The notes: a model not told the origin generated them from the sequence alone. Positions 21,513-33,923 are shown, counted from the first letter of the stretch. The stretch: DNA of 40,749 nucleotides from Saprolegnia diclina VS20 (GCF_000281045.1 NW_008246072.1:1162680-1203428); one strand, 5' to 3'. Numbers and translations are program-made.

Positions 21513-24500
21513 ACACGCTACAATTTATTTAACATCCCTATTTTATTCCGACATCTTCCTGCGAGTTGGAGGCAGAGCCAAGGACTTCTAGTGCAGTAGC
21601 GAGCAGCGAGCTTGTCCACGATGCCGAGCTACTGTGCAGACGCTGAACGCGTCAAGCATACTCTTATCTGCCAGTTTAAAAAATAAAGTTCGGGTTCGAA
21701 ATGGTGACGCCCACGCGTCGGTGGGCAGCAACCATGAGCGTCTCGATCAGCCAGAGATGGCAGACGACTCACGAGCACCTTCTTCGAACCGCGAACGCGA
21801 TATGCGCTGGCGCATCACCAGGCCTATCAGTCGACCTACACCACCATCGACAACAGAACTTTGAATGAGCGCAGACGACAAGCCATCGGTCGAAACCTTG
21901 CTCTTTCTGCCTCATCCAGTGGACTTGGATTGCCGAAAGCTTTGCCTGAAGGATCATCGCGCCGCTAGTTCACCGTGTCTTAGCGCAGGCTTAGGGTCGT
22001 TTGGTGGGAAATCTGCGTGTGTTTTAATACTCGCACTTGTAGATTGTATTGGACGAGAAATTCACAGCGTGGTAAAGAGCGTGAAAAACACAGGGCCAAA
22101 CAGCCGTTCTACCCATATGACGTGGCAACGCTGAAAGTGGTGGCCGAAGATAGCTAGCCCGGAACGAAAAGTGGCAGGGCAGTCGCCAGCAACCGCTGTG
22201 ACAGTGAATTCACAATCATCTCTCCCGGAGTTATTGACCTTTCAACCTCCTGCTACGTATCTCTGGACGCTAGCACCTCGGGATTTCACTTCCTAGCACT
22301 CTCCTCGCTTATTGCATATCGCCGCGCCCAAGGACTAAAACGATCCTAATTTGCACCTCCAATTTTAGCGAGAAGGACGAGTGGACGAGTTATTTCATTC
22401 GACGCAAAGATGGGCTTGCAGCTGCCTGCGTTTGCAATTGGCAGCAGTGTACATACACTGTATGAAGGAAATGCAGTGCATTGCCAGAAACGTCACATGA
22501 CAAAGAGCAGCTGCCCGTGCGTGCTAGTACCTATCGAAAGACCCTGGTGCAAGGCTGGCCCTGTAGACTAGATGACATGTGTGCGCTACGTAGCCGCGTT
22601 AGCACAAACGCATGCTCGGCAGCGACGGCACCCAGCGCCAAAGACACGTTGTCAGATGACAAATACAGTGTATGGAGACTTCAGAAATTGGATGGAAACG
22701 ACCGATGAAGTCACCATCCCGCAACACAGCACCAGCTCTGAGCACCGAGACACTCAGTTGAGATGCTCGCGTCGCATCCTTGAAACAAACGTTGGAGTGA
22801 CTGAATACGCTCCTTTGCACGCGGCTGCACACCCGTGCCTCCTAGCGACACGTCCACCCTGCTTACTCCCCCCTTCTGCACTGCCAACAACGTGCTAGCC
22901 ATGACTATTTGCCTCCTTTTACTCGAATATATTGAACGCCTTTGACACGTTGCCGAGTCTCTGGCGCGTGCGGCTAAACAACGAGTAGTGCCACGTATAT
23001 ATTGGACTCATGCAACAACCTGCTGCCAGTAGGCGTGCGGTAATAGCCCGAGTCTTCGCACCAGTGTGTGGTCAATGGCCTGCGTCAGGTGCACAGTACA
23101 GTGCTTGGCGGCTTCATGTTCCGCTGTTCAAACAAAACAGCGGCTCGGCTGCAGGTACAGTGTACCTTGTTGCCTTTTGCCAGTGTATAATACACTGTTT
23201 CCAAAATACACTGTGTTCTCGTAAAACAGAGTGTCATGCCGAAACTCTGTCTCGAATTGTGAAGCCAGCTCAGGCCACAAGCAGTGTGAACAACTCGAAA
23301 TAAACCCTAGCATCTCATTGAATCATAGTATCGGGCTATCGGACCCTTCTAGAACACATCGGGACACTTGGATCTTCAACTGTCCCTCCTCGCCCCTCGT
23401 CGAACATTCAAAGAAATGTACTAGCTAGTGGTGAGCGCAAACCAGAAGAGGAACCACCAGTGAGAGCTATTATATATGAACGATATATGAACGTGTTTCG
23501 CGTTATCTTCATAATTACACAAAGACTTCGCATACGTAGAGACTAGCAATCTCCTTCTTCTTCATTCGCTCGCCGGGCCGTGGCTGCGCAGTGAGAGCTG
23601 TTGGCCAAGCAATGTGCATGGTAATCGCGAGAGCGGGCTCCGCGATGCTCTTTGCGAGGATCGATGGTGTCCCTTCAGTCGTATCAAATCTCGTGTTGTA
23701 CCCCAACACAAACCGTGCCCGTGGTGGGCTCTCGACTTCAGGTGCTTCGTAAGCAAGTGATGGTGCACCATAGGCGCATGCAGCCAACACGACCATGCGT
23801 TCCTTCGACTCTCAACGAGCCGTTTGAGGCCAAAAGAAAAGGAAGGCAGCAAAACAGAGGTGTAAAGACGAGTAGTGAGGCACCATTGAAGCGCTCGTTG
23901 GCGCGAAAAGTTGTCGGTCGGAGACTCATCCGCTTTTGCGCACCGGACCTGCCCCAGCTAGTCCTTTGCTGCAGGTTTTATGACGGCTTGCGCATCCTCG
24001 GGTTGCCAAGGTACACTGGGTGTATCAGGATTCTAGGAGTCACATCCACGACCGCAGCTTGGTGCACAAACATGCCATTGACGTAGGTGAGCCATGCGCT
24101 GCAATCTCCGCCCGTTGACAGTGACAGCCGTGTTGTCCCACACAAGACAATTAGAGTCTTTTACCCTAGTCTTGGAAATGGCGCGGCAACATAGCCACGC
24201 TTTCACCCAACGCGGGTTGACCCGGTACCCATCGCGCGCAATCGCCCGACAGCCCTGTCACGCAGCATTAACTGGCTGCCAGTCTAGCCGCCTCGATTGG
24301 CAGCGCAAATACCTTCTTTCGGCCAGTCCTCGTAACTTTACATACACTTTTTCTACCGGTATCCTGGCATGACGTTGCCTTTGGATATTTATGCCCGCGA
24401 CGAATCCCAGGGTGTATGATGCGAGCTGGGGACTTGGCGGCGGTCGGGCGCACGCGTGTCGTGGATGTATCCAGTGCAATGCGCACGTCCGTTGTCGACG

Positions 24501-26121
24501 CCATCGCTGTGCCATTGCTAATCACGCGCATGCGATTCTAGAAATGTGGGATTAGGAAGAAAAACAAAATTTGTCTATTGTTCCAGTCGCCACACGCCAT
24601 CGGTGATGCGGCCGTTCGACGCGCAGGCGACGGCTGGCGTGCTCAAACCAAATGTGGTCGCGGGTCGCTTCTGCGGCCAGCAATTTATGCGGTTGTCTCG
24701 ATCGTTGAAGCACAGGCGATGACGCTCCTGGGACGTTCCGAAGAACGAACGATGTCCATCTGCGACCAACGCCGCAAGATAGCCACGACTAATGAAGCTC
24801 CGGTCGCTGAAGTTGACGCACCGTTTTTGTATCGGACCGCGTCTTTGGCCAGCGTGGGCGTCAGCGCCTTGTCGCGACGCACGTCAGGTGCATCCAACTC
24901 GATAGCTTAAGCGAGTTCCTTCATGCCTGTACCTGCTTCGTACGCTGTCGAGGCGGCGAGTACACCTGATATCAAGCCGCTGCTACCGTGTCCCACGGCG
25001 CGGCCCGGATGGCGGCGTCATGGACTGCGCGCATTGTACATCAAGCCAAAGTAAAGTCAGGAGTGTAGTGCAGTGCAAATTACACTGTCTGATACTGGCT
25101 CTCCTGTCACAGAAAAGCCGAGAGGCGGAGAGGCCCGAGGAATCGCTGGATGCGCTCTCCATTTCACTCTCCTCTCACCTCGAGCATATCAGGCCGAGGG
25201 TAACAAACAATACACTGTAGCCAAGCAATTCCGCCCGTGTATATTCGAGTACATAGAAAGCTACTCCTTGGTGCTCGGTCGACCGCAGCGTGTGACGCCA
25301 TCATCGTCGATTGTGCATTAGGCACCCTGACGCACGCGAGCTTATATACCCATTCCAGCATCGTCAAACGCTGTATGGCGATCGAGACGAGTATCTTCAA
25401 GCGGCCTTCAAGGCAGGAAATCGTTGACGACCAGCGCTTTCGCCAGCAACAGGCTCCGCCAACGAAATTTCCTTCGACCGTCGTCCACTCTTCTTCACGG
25501 GCGGCGCCATGGCGACCGCCTACATTCCACGGGCTCGTTGCCTCGTGGCCGTCAAGAATCATCGTCCTGCCATCGCTTATCAAGAGAAAGGACTGGTAGT
25601 TTGACGCAAATCGGGATTTCCTCGCTTTTGTACGATTTCTAGCATTGGAGGTACGGCTTCGAGGTCTACATACTGTACATGTAGTTGCTACTGGCGTGTC
25701 ATGGATCCATCTCGCGGTCAATGACGCCGCTCCACTTCGCTTTGGGTTCTCGCAGCTCGCGCCATCTCCAAAATGAACATGGCCTTTTTATTCCATATAA
25801 AATAAAAAAAATATCATTTCTTAGCCGAATGATTGAGCACACCGGACGACGAGCTTAATGGACGAGGTGCTGTCTTTCGCGCGACGTCGACACGATGCCA
25901 AGAGACTTGACGCCCGACGATGCTGGCTGCCGGGACAGCTTGGCGGCGGCGTGACAAGCCAGCGCTCTTGTTTCTGGATCCACTCTCATTGCACTCGTCT
26001 CACTCTCTTTGCACTTTCGACGTATTCTATACGGGTGGGACAGTTGGGCGCAACGATACGGCGCAGCGAAGCGTATGTCTGCGGCTGCGCCTTCGCTACG
26101 CCCACAACTCAATTTGCCAGC
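21513..26121. other. Long gene-poor, AT-richer region between FYVE-GAF paralogs
   Basis: About 4.6 kb in which I find no convincing gene. It holds a cluster of palindrome-like words TACACTGT/ACAGTGTA, including at 22454, 22664, 23156, 23191, 23207, 25081 and 25211, and an AT-rich patch at 25785-25815. The longest minus-strand frame, near 25164-25721, has no recognisable domain. The region could be decayed mobile DNA, a regulatory region or a non-coding transcript unit. Confidence 0.5.
23156..23214 (+). repeat. Cluster of TACACTGT/ACAGTGTA words
   Basis: Within 59 bp lie GGTACAGTGTACC (palindromic, 23154-23166), CAGTGTA-TAA-TACACTG (an inverted pair with a 3-bp centre, 23181-23197) and a further TACACTGT at 23207-23214. 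The same core recurs elsewhere in the window. Confidence 0.7.
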
Positions 26122-27348
26122 ATGGCCGCGAGTAGTACGATGAAGCTCAAGTTCAAGGCCTGCACGACGTGCATGCGGTCGTTCGACCCGTTCCACTGGC
26201 GCTACAACTGCCAGGGCTGCGACCGGTCGGTCTGCCGCGCGTGCTCGTGCAAGGTCGGCTGGAAGAAGCGCGTGTGCTGGGCGTGCCTCGTCGCGGCGCG
26301 CGCGGACGCGGAAGCGAAGCACCGACACAGCGGTACGACCCACGCGACGTCGTCGTACGTCTCACCAACCACGTCGCAATGCAAAGCCGACAGCAACACG
26401 ACGTTCAGCTACCGCATTCCCGAGGAGGGCGAGCTCTCGGACAGCGACCGCGTCGGCACCCGGTCCCGAAAGCAGAGCAAGGTCGACTCGTTCCTTGAAG
26501 ACGGCGGCCTCCGCGTGAGCGGCAAGTACGACAACAGCAGCGACGATTTCGAGCGCTACTCGACGCGAATCACCGAATCGGTCTCTGACGACCTCGATTT
26601 CAACTGGGCCAATCCGTACCCCAAGGCGCCGCTGCCGACCGACGAAGCCTCGCGCCTCGCGGTCGTCCGGGACCTCGACTTTGAGCGGCACGTCGCCCAC
26701 TTTGACAACGACAGTAAGCTCACGACCTTTGTGACGCAGTCGCTGGCGCTCGTGCCGTGGGCCTCCATGGGCGGGATCCACCTCATTGGCGAGCACTACG
26801 TCTTCAACCTCGCCTGCCTCGGCTTTAGCTCGGTCTTTGAGCTCGAGCAGCAGACGCTGCGGGAAGAAGCGCCGTGCAGCTACACGCAGTCCACGCCACT
26901 GGTAGTGCTGGACACGACGCAAGACGCGCGTTTCCGCGCCCACCCGCTTACGATCGAGCAGAACGGACTCGCGTACCTCTCGGTGCCGATCGTCGTGACC
27001 GGCCGCCAGCACCGGCGTGAGATCATTGGCACGCTCGACTTGGCGGGTCACAAGCCGCTGGCCGCGACACCGGCGCCCAAGATCCTCCGCGAGCTCCAAG
27101 CGACCGCCGCCATGATTGGCTACTACGTCGAGCGCCAATGCATTGAGCTCAACATGATGGAGATCGAAATCGAGTCGTCACGCGGGCGGCGCAAGACCGC
27201 GCCGTTCGGGAAGGACGCCAACAGCGATGCGCCGACCAAGGACGTCTTTGCCGAGTCGATGGAGGCGCTCTGGAAGAAGACGATCGAGACGAGCAACCTC
27301 ATGCGGAGTACAATGCCCACGGTGCCCGCCGAAGAGTACGACTTCTAG
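26122..27348 (+). CDS. FYVE-like zinc finger / GAF domain protein (paralog 2)
   Basis: A single exon encodes 408 residues. The FYVE-like finger at about 12-55 reads CTTC, CQGC, CRAC and CWAC in FYVE spacing and also lacks a full basic PI3P patch. A longer Ser-rich, charged linker leads to LDFNWANPYPKAPLPTDEAS, almost the same block as in the gene at 20526. A GAF domain follows at about 200-340 with ARFRAHPLTIEQNGLAYLSV. The tail repeats the RRKTAP motif and a helix with MEALWKKTIETSN. The conserved order and blocks make it a clear paralog of the 20526 gene. The open frame extends upstream to 25858, but the ATG at 26122 gives an N-terminus equal to the paralog's. Function beyond membrane or ligand signalling is not evident. 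Confidence 0.85.
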   Translation: MAASSTMKLKFKACTTCMRSFDPFHWRYNCQGCDRSVCRACSCKVGWKKRVCWACLVAARADAEAKHRHSGTTHATSSYVSPTTSQCKADSNTTFSYRIPEEGELSDSDRVGTRSRKQSKVDSFLEDGGLRVSGKYDNSSDDFERYSTRITESVSDDLDFNWANPYPKAPLPTDEASRLAVVRDLDFERHVAHFDNDSKLTTFVTQSLALVPWASMGGIHLIGEHYVFNLACLGFSSVFELEQQTLREEAPCSYTQSTPLVVLDTTQDARFRAHPLTIEQNGLAYLSVPIVVTGRQHRREIIGTLDLAGHKPLAATPAPKILRELQATAAMIGYYVERQCIELNMMEIEIESSRGRRKTAPFGKDANSDAPTKDVFAESMEALWKKTIETSNLMRSTMPTVPAEEYDF

Positions 27349-27582
27349 ACACTACCCCTAATTAGCTAATTTATGAAAAAAATTCCGAGCCGCATTGGCG
27401 CCAGGCGCGAACTCACGCCTGCGAGGCGCGGAGGCCATAGCCGCGACAATCCTCCTACTGCCTGGCTATGCACCCCCATCGTCCATCACGCGTCTGAAGC
27501 TACGTACAGTGTATTTCTGAGAAGCTGCACGGGAGTCCCACACTGAGAGCGCCGAGTACTGTCGCGCCGCCTGTCTTTGTGG
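27349..27582. other. Convergent intergenic region with one ACAGTGTA word
   Basis: A short 3' to 3' gap. TACAGTGTA at 27505-27513 is the only structured element noticed. Confidence 0.5.
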
Positions 27583-30500
27583 CTACAGCCCTGTCCCGAG
27601 GCTCGGCGTCGATTGCGGCCGGACGACCTGAACGAGCATCTCGGGCATCCTGCGCTTTGCAAACGCGAGTCGCGACGTGGCCATTGTGTCCATGGCCTTT
27701 CTCAAAAACGACTGTGGTTTCGGACCGCCTTTGGCCGACGCCACGACTATTAATACCAACAATATTGTCATCGTCTAGCCTTTCTCGATAAACACGATTC
27801 ACCTTTGCTCATGGCGGCGAGGACGCGGGCTTCGGTATTGTGCAGAGCCGACTCGGGCTTCTCATCGTCAACGTAAATCCGCGCCAACCGGTTCTCTTCG
27901 TCGACCTGCGCAAAAGGCAAAGTCGATAAGCCAGCAGTGCGTGGTCGGTGGCTACCGCGAGCGGCGCGACGGGCTTGGGCGGGCGCAGCGACAGCAAGAA
28001 GTCGCCAATCTCGTCCAGCGACAGGGTTGCACGGTAGTCTACGCTCGCCGAGGTAGGAAGAGAGGTGCGGAGGAATGGTGCGGACCTGATGCCAAGTCGT
28101 GGTCGTGGGCGTCGAGCTCGTTGCACAAGAGACAGAGCGGGCAGACGCGCTGGACGGTGCAGAGCGGGCAGTCTCTCGCCGCGCGGCGGAGGTCGGTCAG
28201 CGCCATTTTGCTCGTGTCAAACGTTGGAAATTCGTCCAAAATACTCTGGAAGCGGCTGTCGGCGCAGAGCGCGCGGAGGTAGGCCTTGTCAATATCGCTA
28301 GATCCAGAATATAGATCGCTACCGCATTAGCTATGATCACCTCTGGGCATGCGTGGGCCGGCAGATCGCGACGAGGATATCGTCACCGGACGCCACACTC
28401 TGCACGCGCGGACCCTGGTACACCCACTCCTCGGTGCCAAAAACCTCGACCTGGGCGAGGCTGAGGATCGAAGTGCCATCGATCTGCACGCGCACGTAGC
28501 GTCCTAATAGCGCTATACGTGGCGACGTCTTCGTATTGGCCGAGTACCAATGGTGTTGTCGGGCGGGTGCCACACGAGCGGATTGGTCGCAGTCTCGAGC
28601 TTGAACTTGGTGAAGATGCTGTGGGCCTTGGCTTCGCGCAGCGCGTGCTTTCCTGCTTCGGCTTCGAACGGCTCTTGACCGATGTACACGATGCATGGGA
28701 ACAGCTGGTCGCCGGGGGCGCCCGTTCGGTTCCAAAGGCGCACCGAGGCGACGCGGCACATGACGCCGAGGTCGACCTGCGTGCACAGTTGTATGGATTC
28801 CGTCGACGTAAAAACGTACCTGCCAGAACGGACACATCTCACGAAAGGTCTGGCAACACGTGCTTTCGTAGGCGCCGTCCGTGACGCCGTCCAGCGCGAG
28901 ACTCGCCTAGGGCTAGGTTAGGGCTAGGGTTTTCGGATTTTAGTAAATCTCATACGCCGTAGCCGGTGGCTACGGTGCTCTGGATCGCGACAACGTCGTA
29001 GGAGGGATGCCGTGCCATGTTGCTCGGCGATTGGAAAATGCACGGCACGCGCGACGGTGTCGCAATGAACCGGTGGCTCACGTCGTGGCCCGTGCAGCCC
29101 CCGACGTTGTTGCCCCAAGAGAAGAGCTCGCCGTCGATCGAGACGGCGGCCGTGTGCGCGTTTCCGCACCTATGTCGAAACGAGAGCTTGCGTCGTAGCA
29201 ACGTAAGCAGTCTTGGTACGCGAGTGTGGTGACTTGCACGGATGCGAGCGTCGCCGGCGTCACAAATGCGGGGCAAAAGACACCGAGCGCATGTGCACTT
29301 CCCGCGACAAAGACACGACCTAGTACCGATGAGCGTCCAAACAAAATATAAAATTGTCTACCGCCAGAACTAAGAACTCCGTTGCTCTGGATGGCGCTCA
29401 CGACGGCCGTGTGCGCCGTGCCACAGCTCACGTCGACGATGTGGTGGTCGTGCAAGGCCGCCACTTTTGTCGGCACCGACACGATGCCGAGGTTACCTCC
29501 CCGCAGTTCGTTGTCCGTATCTCCATCCGTTCGTCAAAATACGGCAATGATTCCGTGGAAAAGAATGGGTACCGGTGAATCGACCGTCGCCCAGGCCAAG
29601 ACGACCGCCGTCGCCGCTGCCCCAGACGTAGAGCTCGCCGTTGGTCGAGATGACTGCCGAGTGCGATGGACCACACGCGATCTTGCGCACCTACATGATA
29701 CGCTGGTGAGTACCATCATCGAAAGTGACAGAAGACACCTTGGAGGGAAGCGCCAGTGGCAATGGTAAAATCGTAAAACAGTCCTCGAGCGACGATATCC
29801 GCACGGGCTGCGAGGCAGTTGCATGCCGGTGGCCCACAGGCGTCGTATGCGGTCGGGCGACAGGCGGTTCGTTCGTCGGCGATGCAAGCCCGAGCTTGCC
29901 GGTGGCACCGGAGCCCCACACAAACACCTAGCCCTGGGTTAGCTGGCGGACTACAATTGACAACCTGTCCGTCGTGGCGAAGGGCAAGACTGTGCGAGTA
30001 GCCGCACGCAACAGACCGGAAGCGCATGTCCCGCAGATGAACAAGAGGCTTTGGCGTCGTCGTGTCGTCGTGGGAGCCAGACCCGAGACGCCCATAAGTC
30101 CCGAAACCCCACCCGTACAGTTGCCTAGGAACAAGATCATGTTTTACTGTATTTAGAGGACAAGTTGACGCGTACCCGGACTGGTGCACGGCCAGCGCGT
30201 GTTTGGCGCCCAGTGACACTTGCTGGAGCGCTTGGTGCCCCAAAAATGTCTTTTGACGCGGCCCTCGCGCTGTCAAACCACTCATTTGAAGGGTTTTCTC
30301 ATTGTTGGGAATCGCCTATAGACATTGTGAGGCACATACCTCAAGCTGCAAAGCAGCACGTACGCTCAATGTGACACCCTCTTGTCCGCTGCGCGCCTGC
30401 TTGTGCCGAAGCCGCCCGACTTCGCTGCGCTTTTGATCCCAGAGATCTTGCTTGGCTTGAAATGCTGTCGTCTCGGTCTCGTCGATGGCCGTCACCAGTT

Positions 30501-32991
30501 GCCGCATGCGCTGCCAGAGCGCCGCGCCCTTCTTGAGAACCCTAGTTCCAAATCGCTCACGATGGATAGCACGCCAGTGCTTCTACGAGGTGATGGCGGC
30601 CTCTTGGTTGTTGTGCAGGGCGCGTAAGAGCTGCTGGTCGAGCTTCTTCATTTGTCGCTGGAACGGCTCGCCCATGCACTCGAGCTCGAGCATCAAGCAC
30701 TTGCTGAGCTTGGTGGCGTTGGCGGCTTTTCCCATTTCGCTCGACTGCAGCGCGCGCAGCTACAGCCAGAATGCTAACGACACGGTTCGAGACTGGGTGC
30801 AGCTACCCGCAGCGCATTGGCAACGACGTCGGCGCGCAAGTTGAATTCTAGAAGCTCCCGCGCCTTGGCGAGGTGCACTTCGGCGCGCAAGGCGGGTGGG
30901 TACAGCTCAAAGTAGTCGATCAGCACGAGAAGTCTACCCCGAGGTCATTCTCCAAAATGGGTGTTGGGACCTCAGTGCGCACCGCTGGAGCTCGGCTTCG
31001 TCCGACTCGACCGGCACCTCGGGCGGGGCAACCTCTCGAAACATGGTGCGCACGTAATTCTTCAAGTGCTCGTGCTCGTCGGCGACGAGCTGATGGGGCG
31101 CGCTGAGCTTGAGCATTTCGGTACGCGCCGTGTACGGTCGTGACGCGGCGCCTCCCGGCACCTGCTGCGCTACATCTACATTCGCGGTGGTCAATCGTTT
31201 GTATAGTCTTTTCGATAGTTTAGACCGGCCGAGTGCTCGGGACAGTAAATGTAGTCCCACGTGCGACGGGTGCCACCCCAGCAATAGAGCTCGCCGGCGT
31301 CCGTCAAAGCATAGGCCACCGACGCCCCGCACGAGACCTGCAGCCATCCATATGCTTCAACTGCAAATCCCTCACGGGCTACCTGCTTGATGCGCCGTCC
31401 CCAGAGCCACGCGGTATTGATGGCCACCTACCCCTCGACCTCAATTTTTACACATCGATTCATAAACCACGCACCACGCGGTTGTGGAAGGCGAGCTGCT
31501 GCGTTTGCGTCGGGTCGCGTGCGATGCGCTCGGTCTTGATGATTGGTGGTCTCCGCTTGGGCGAGTCCCAGCCCCCCGACTTCTTCTCGGGGCTACTCGG
31601 TGCTTTTGGTGCAAAGGCTTCTGCCCCCCGGACGCGACTCGTCCAAAGCGCCAACAGCCGCGAAAAGTACGGACACTCGACAAAGTCACGCTCCGCCGGC
31701 TAGACAACATAAGGAGCCCAACTTAACGAGCAAATGGGAGTGCGTACGACTCCGTCAAAGCGGTTGAACGAGCCTTTTCCAAAGACATACACCTGCCCCG
31801 CAGCGTCGAGGGTCTCCCCCAGGACGTACTACACGCTCTCGTGCTTGCCTGCTCATATTGATGTCGACGTACATCGGCGTAGCGTTTGGCGTTGGTGAGA
31901 AGCTTTTCCCGGCGCTCCCTAGCATAGGAGTACAGTGAGACGCGCGGTTATTTGGCAACCAAGTCGACTTGATTTGCTCCCAGTTGAAGTTCCATTGAGC
32001 TTCGAGCATCGTATATTGCTCCTGCGCGTCTTCCTTGTCCAAGATCGACTCGAGCTTCTTGGCAAGTTTGGCGCGCGAGAGGAGCTTGTTGTACGCAATG
32101 CTGCGGTTGTTGAGCTCTTTTCGAACGTCGACAAGCTAGATGACAATATTTTCCATGACAAATCTGTGCCTGACCATACCGTGAGCCACAGCGACCGAAA
32201 CGCAGTGTACGTCAGGCCTTCGGTCACGGGCTAGGCAGTGGCATAAGTGCAATGCGACGTGTCATAATTACGTTTTCAAACTGGCTAAACACGGCCTCTT
32301 GTCGGTCCAGCGCCATTTTGATCTTGAGAAAGCGCAGGATTGCTAGACAAATGCTCCAAAATTGACTTTGGGATCGAGAACGTACCTGAAAACTCGTCGC
32401 GGCCAATTTCCCCCGAGTCGTCCGTGTCGAATATGGCGAAGAGATCTTTTGGGTTGAGCACTTTGCTCGGGCAAAAGCCGTTCGTGCGCGTCGGATTCGT
32501 CGGGTCGCACGTAAACATCGCCAGTCGGAATTCGTCAAATGTGATGAATCCTACGTGGTGCCATTAACAAACTTGAGATTGTGAATTGTGAAAGGGAACC
32601 TTTTTGCGCCAAATCGCACTTTTTAAAGTACACTTGGACTTTGGGCGGCGGAATGTCGATCTGGAGGTCCACCAAGAGCAGCTTGAACTCGTCGAGGTCG
32701 ATGCCACCGGACCGGTCAATGTCATATTTCCGAAACATCTACGGGGCGTAGGCAAGGACTCGATGGGAGTTGACGCCTACGGCTTCTGCGTCGAGAAAGG
32801 CGGTCTCGGATTCGGGTGGCGCGTCGCTCAAGCTCGGGTCTTCGACGAGGTCCCGGCTCAGCGGTATGCCGTCGACAAGAATGACATCTAGATCGACCAT
32901 AGGCTAACGCAATTCGATGCATCGTACTCGAGGGTGGGGCCGCCGCCTTGTTGCGGAAGAGGCTCTTCTTGGCCACGGGCTCGGGCGCCAT
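27583..32991 (-). CDS. EF-hand / RCC1-repeat / F5-8C-type multidomain protein
   Basis: A gene of about 20 small exons, roughly 1,400-1,500 residues. From the ATG at 32991: a short N-terminal region, then EF-hands at about 32.74-32.38 kb ([15 protein letters not shown] and [14 protein letters not shown]). A helical region with [19 protein letters not shown] follows. RCC1-like blade repeats are interrupted by a long helical insert (30.9-30.35 kb); cores include [34 protein letters not shown] and [18 protein letters not shown]. Next is an F5/8C-like galactose-binding fold at 28.98-28.38 kb ([27 protein letters not shown], then [11 protein letters not shown]). The C-terminus, with Cys pairs [16 protein letters not shown], ends at 27583 after an exon rich in basic residues. 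The parts suggest a Ca2+-regulated scaffold or exchange factor. I checked several exon joins, not all, so the single-gene model is an inference. Confidence 0.7.
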
Positions 32992-33150
32992 TTGTGCCAG
33001 TTACGCTCGGTTTCAGCCCTCGTTACGACCCAGGCTGCTCGACTGACACCTCTGGAATATCCAGGGCAATGTCGGACCAGTCTCTCTCAGATATTTGGTA
33101 TTAGGAAATATCTGGTGTCTGGCATCTCGTAGTCGAGGAATAGATAACTG

Positions 33151-33170
33151 ATTGCGTCTTATTGCGTCTT
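33151..33170 (+). repeat. Perfect 10-bp tandem duplication at a stop codon
   Basis: ATTGCGTCTT occurs twice in direct succession. The second copy contains part of the amidotransferase stop codon (minus strand, 33171-33169). Confidence 0.85.
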
Positions 33171-33857
33171 AGACCATGGTCAGAAAATTCTGAATCATCG
33201 TCTTGCCGTCCGGCGTGAGGATGCTCTCGGGATGGAACTGGACGCCTTCGACCGCGTACTTTTTGTGCCGGACGCCCATGATCATGTCCTTGCCCGCGAT
33301 CGTGGCCGTCACCTCGAGCTCGTCGGGCAGCGTGCTTGGCAGACCGACCTACGTCGCGTGAGACTTCGCTTGCAACATTTGAGTAGAATGCATACGAGCG
33401 AGTGGTAGCGAATGGCCTTGAAGGGCGACGGGACGTTCTTGAAAAGGCCTTTTCCATCGTTCTCCATGTCGGACTGTTTGCCGTGAATGATCTCGCCGGC
33501 GTGGCCGACCGTGCCGCCGTAGACCTCAAACATGCACTGGAGCCCTAGGTAGCATGTGACATGAGCAAGAAGGGACGGGTCGAGAGGTCGCGTACCGAGG
33601 CAGACGCCGGCGATGGGCACGATGCCCTGGAAGGTCCGGATCACGTCGCACGAGATACCCGCGTCCTTTGGGAAGCCGGGCCCGGGCGAGATGAGGATCC
33701 GGTCAAAGGTCGGCGCCCGCGTATACTCGGCGAGGAGCAAGGCCGCGGTCGTGTGGTCGTTGCGGATGACGGTCACGTCGGCGCCGAGCTCGGCCATGTA
33801 CTGGAAGAGGTTGTACGTGAACGAGTCGTAGTTGTCGATGAGGAGCACGCGCGTCAT
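33169..33857 (-). CDS. Glutamine amidotransferase of anthranilate / aminodeoxychorismate synthase
   Basis: Exons 33857-33596, 33544-33396 and 33348-33169 give 196 residues in frame, the normal length for this class I amidotransferase. It starts [20 protein letters not shown], typical of TrpG/PabA. The oxyanion block is ISPGPGFP, and the nucleophile is Cys85 in GVCLG. The second half of the triad is His176 and Glu178 in VQFHPES. It hydrolyses glutamine and passes ammonia to a chorismate-converting subunit, for tryptophan or folate synthesis; sequence alone does not say which partner. The usual GHQ after the nucleophile reads GLQ here. A CCAAT-type box lies 62 bp upstream. No partner subunit is in the window. 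Confidence 0.93.
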
Positions 33858-33918
33858 GGCGGAAATTGGAAACTGCAAACTGCCCTTTGAGTTTGAGATT
33901 TGGCGATTCGAGATCCGA

Positions 33919-33923
33919 CCAAT
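33919..33923 (-). promoter_or_regulatory. CCAAT-type box upstream of the amidotransferase
   Basis: CCAAT on the plus strand (ATTGG on the gene strand) lies about 62 bp before the ATG at 33857. A motif match consistent with similar boxes before four other starts. Confidence 0.35.

Noticed and set aside
25164-25721. A 185-codon minus-strand frame in the gene-poor region.
   Set aside because: No recognisable motif, no paralog in the window, and average-length for chance frames at this GC content.
25858-26121. Upstream in-frame extension of the second FYVE-GAF protein.
   Set aside because: The same reason: the residues do not match the paralog, and the region looks like leader sequence.
28905-28932. 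Telomere-like sequence (CTAGGGCTAGGTTAGGGCTAGGG).
   Set aside because: Too short and irregular for an interstitial telomere. On the gene strand it is the pyrimidine-rich end of an intron just before the F5/8C-like exon.
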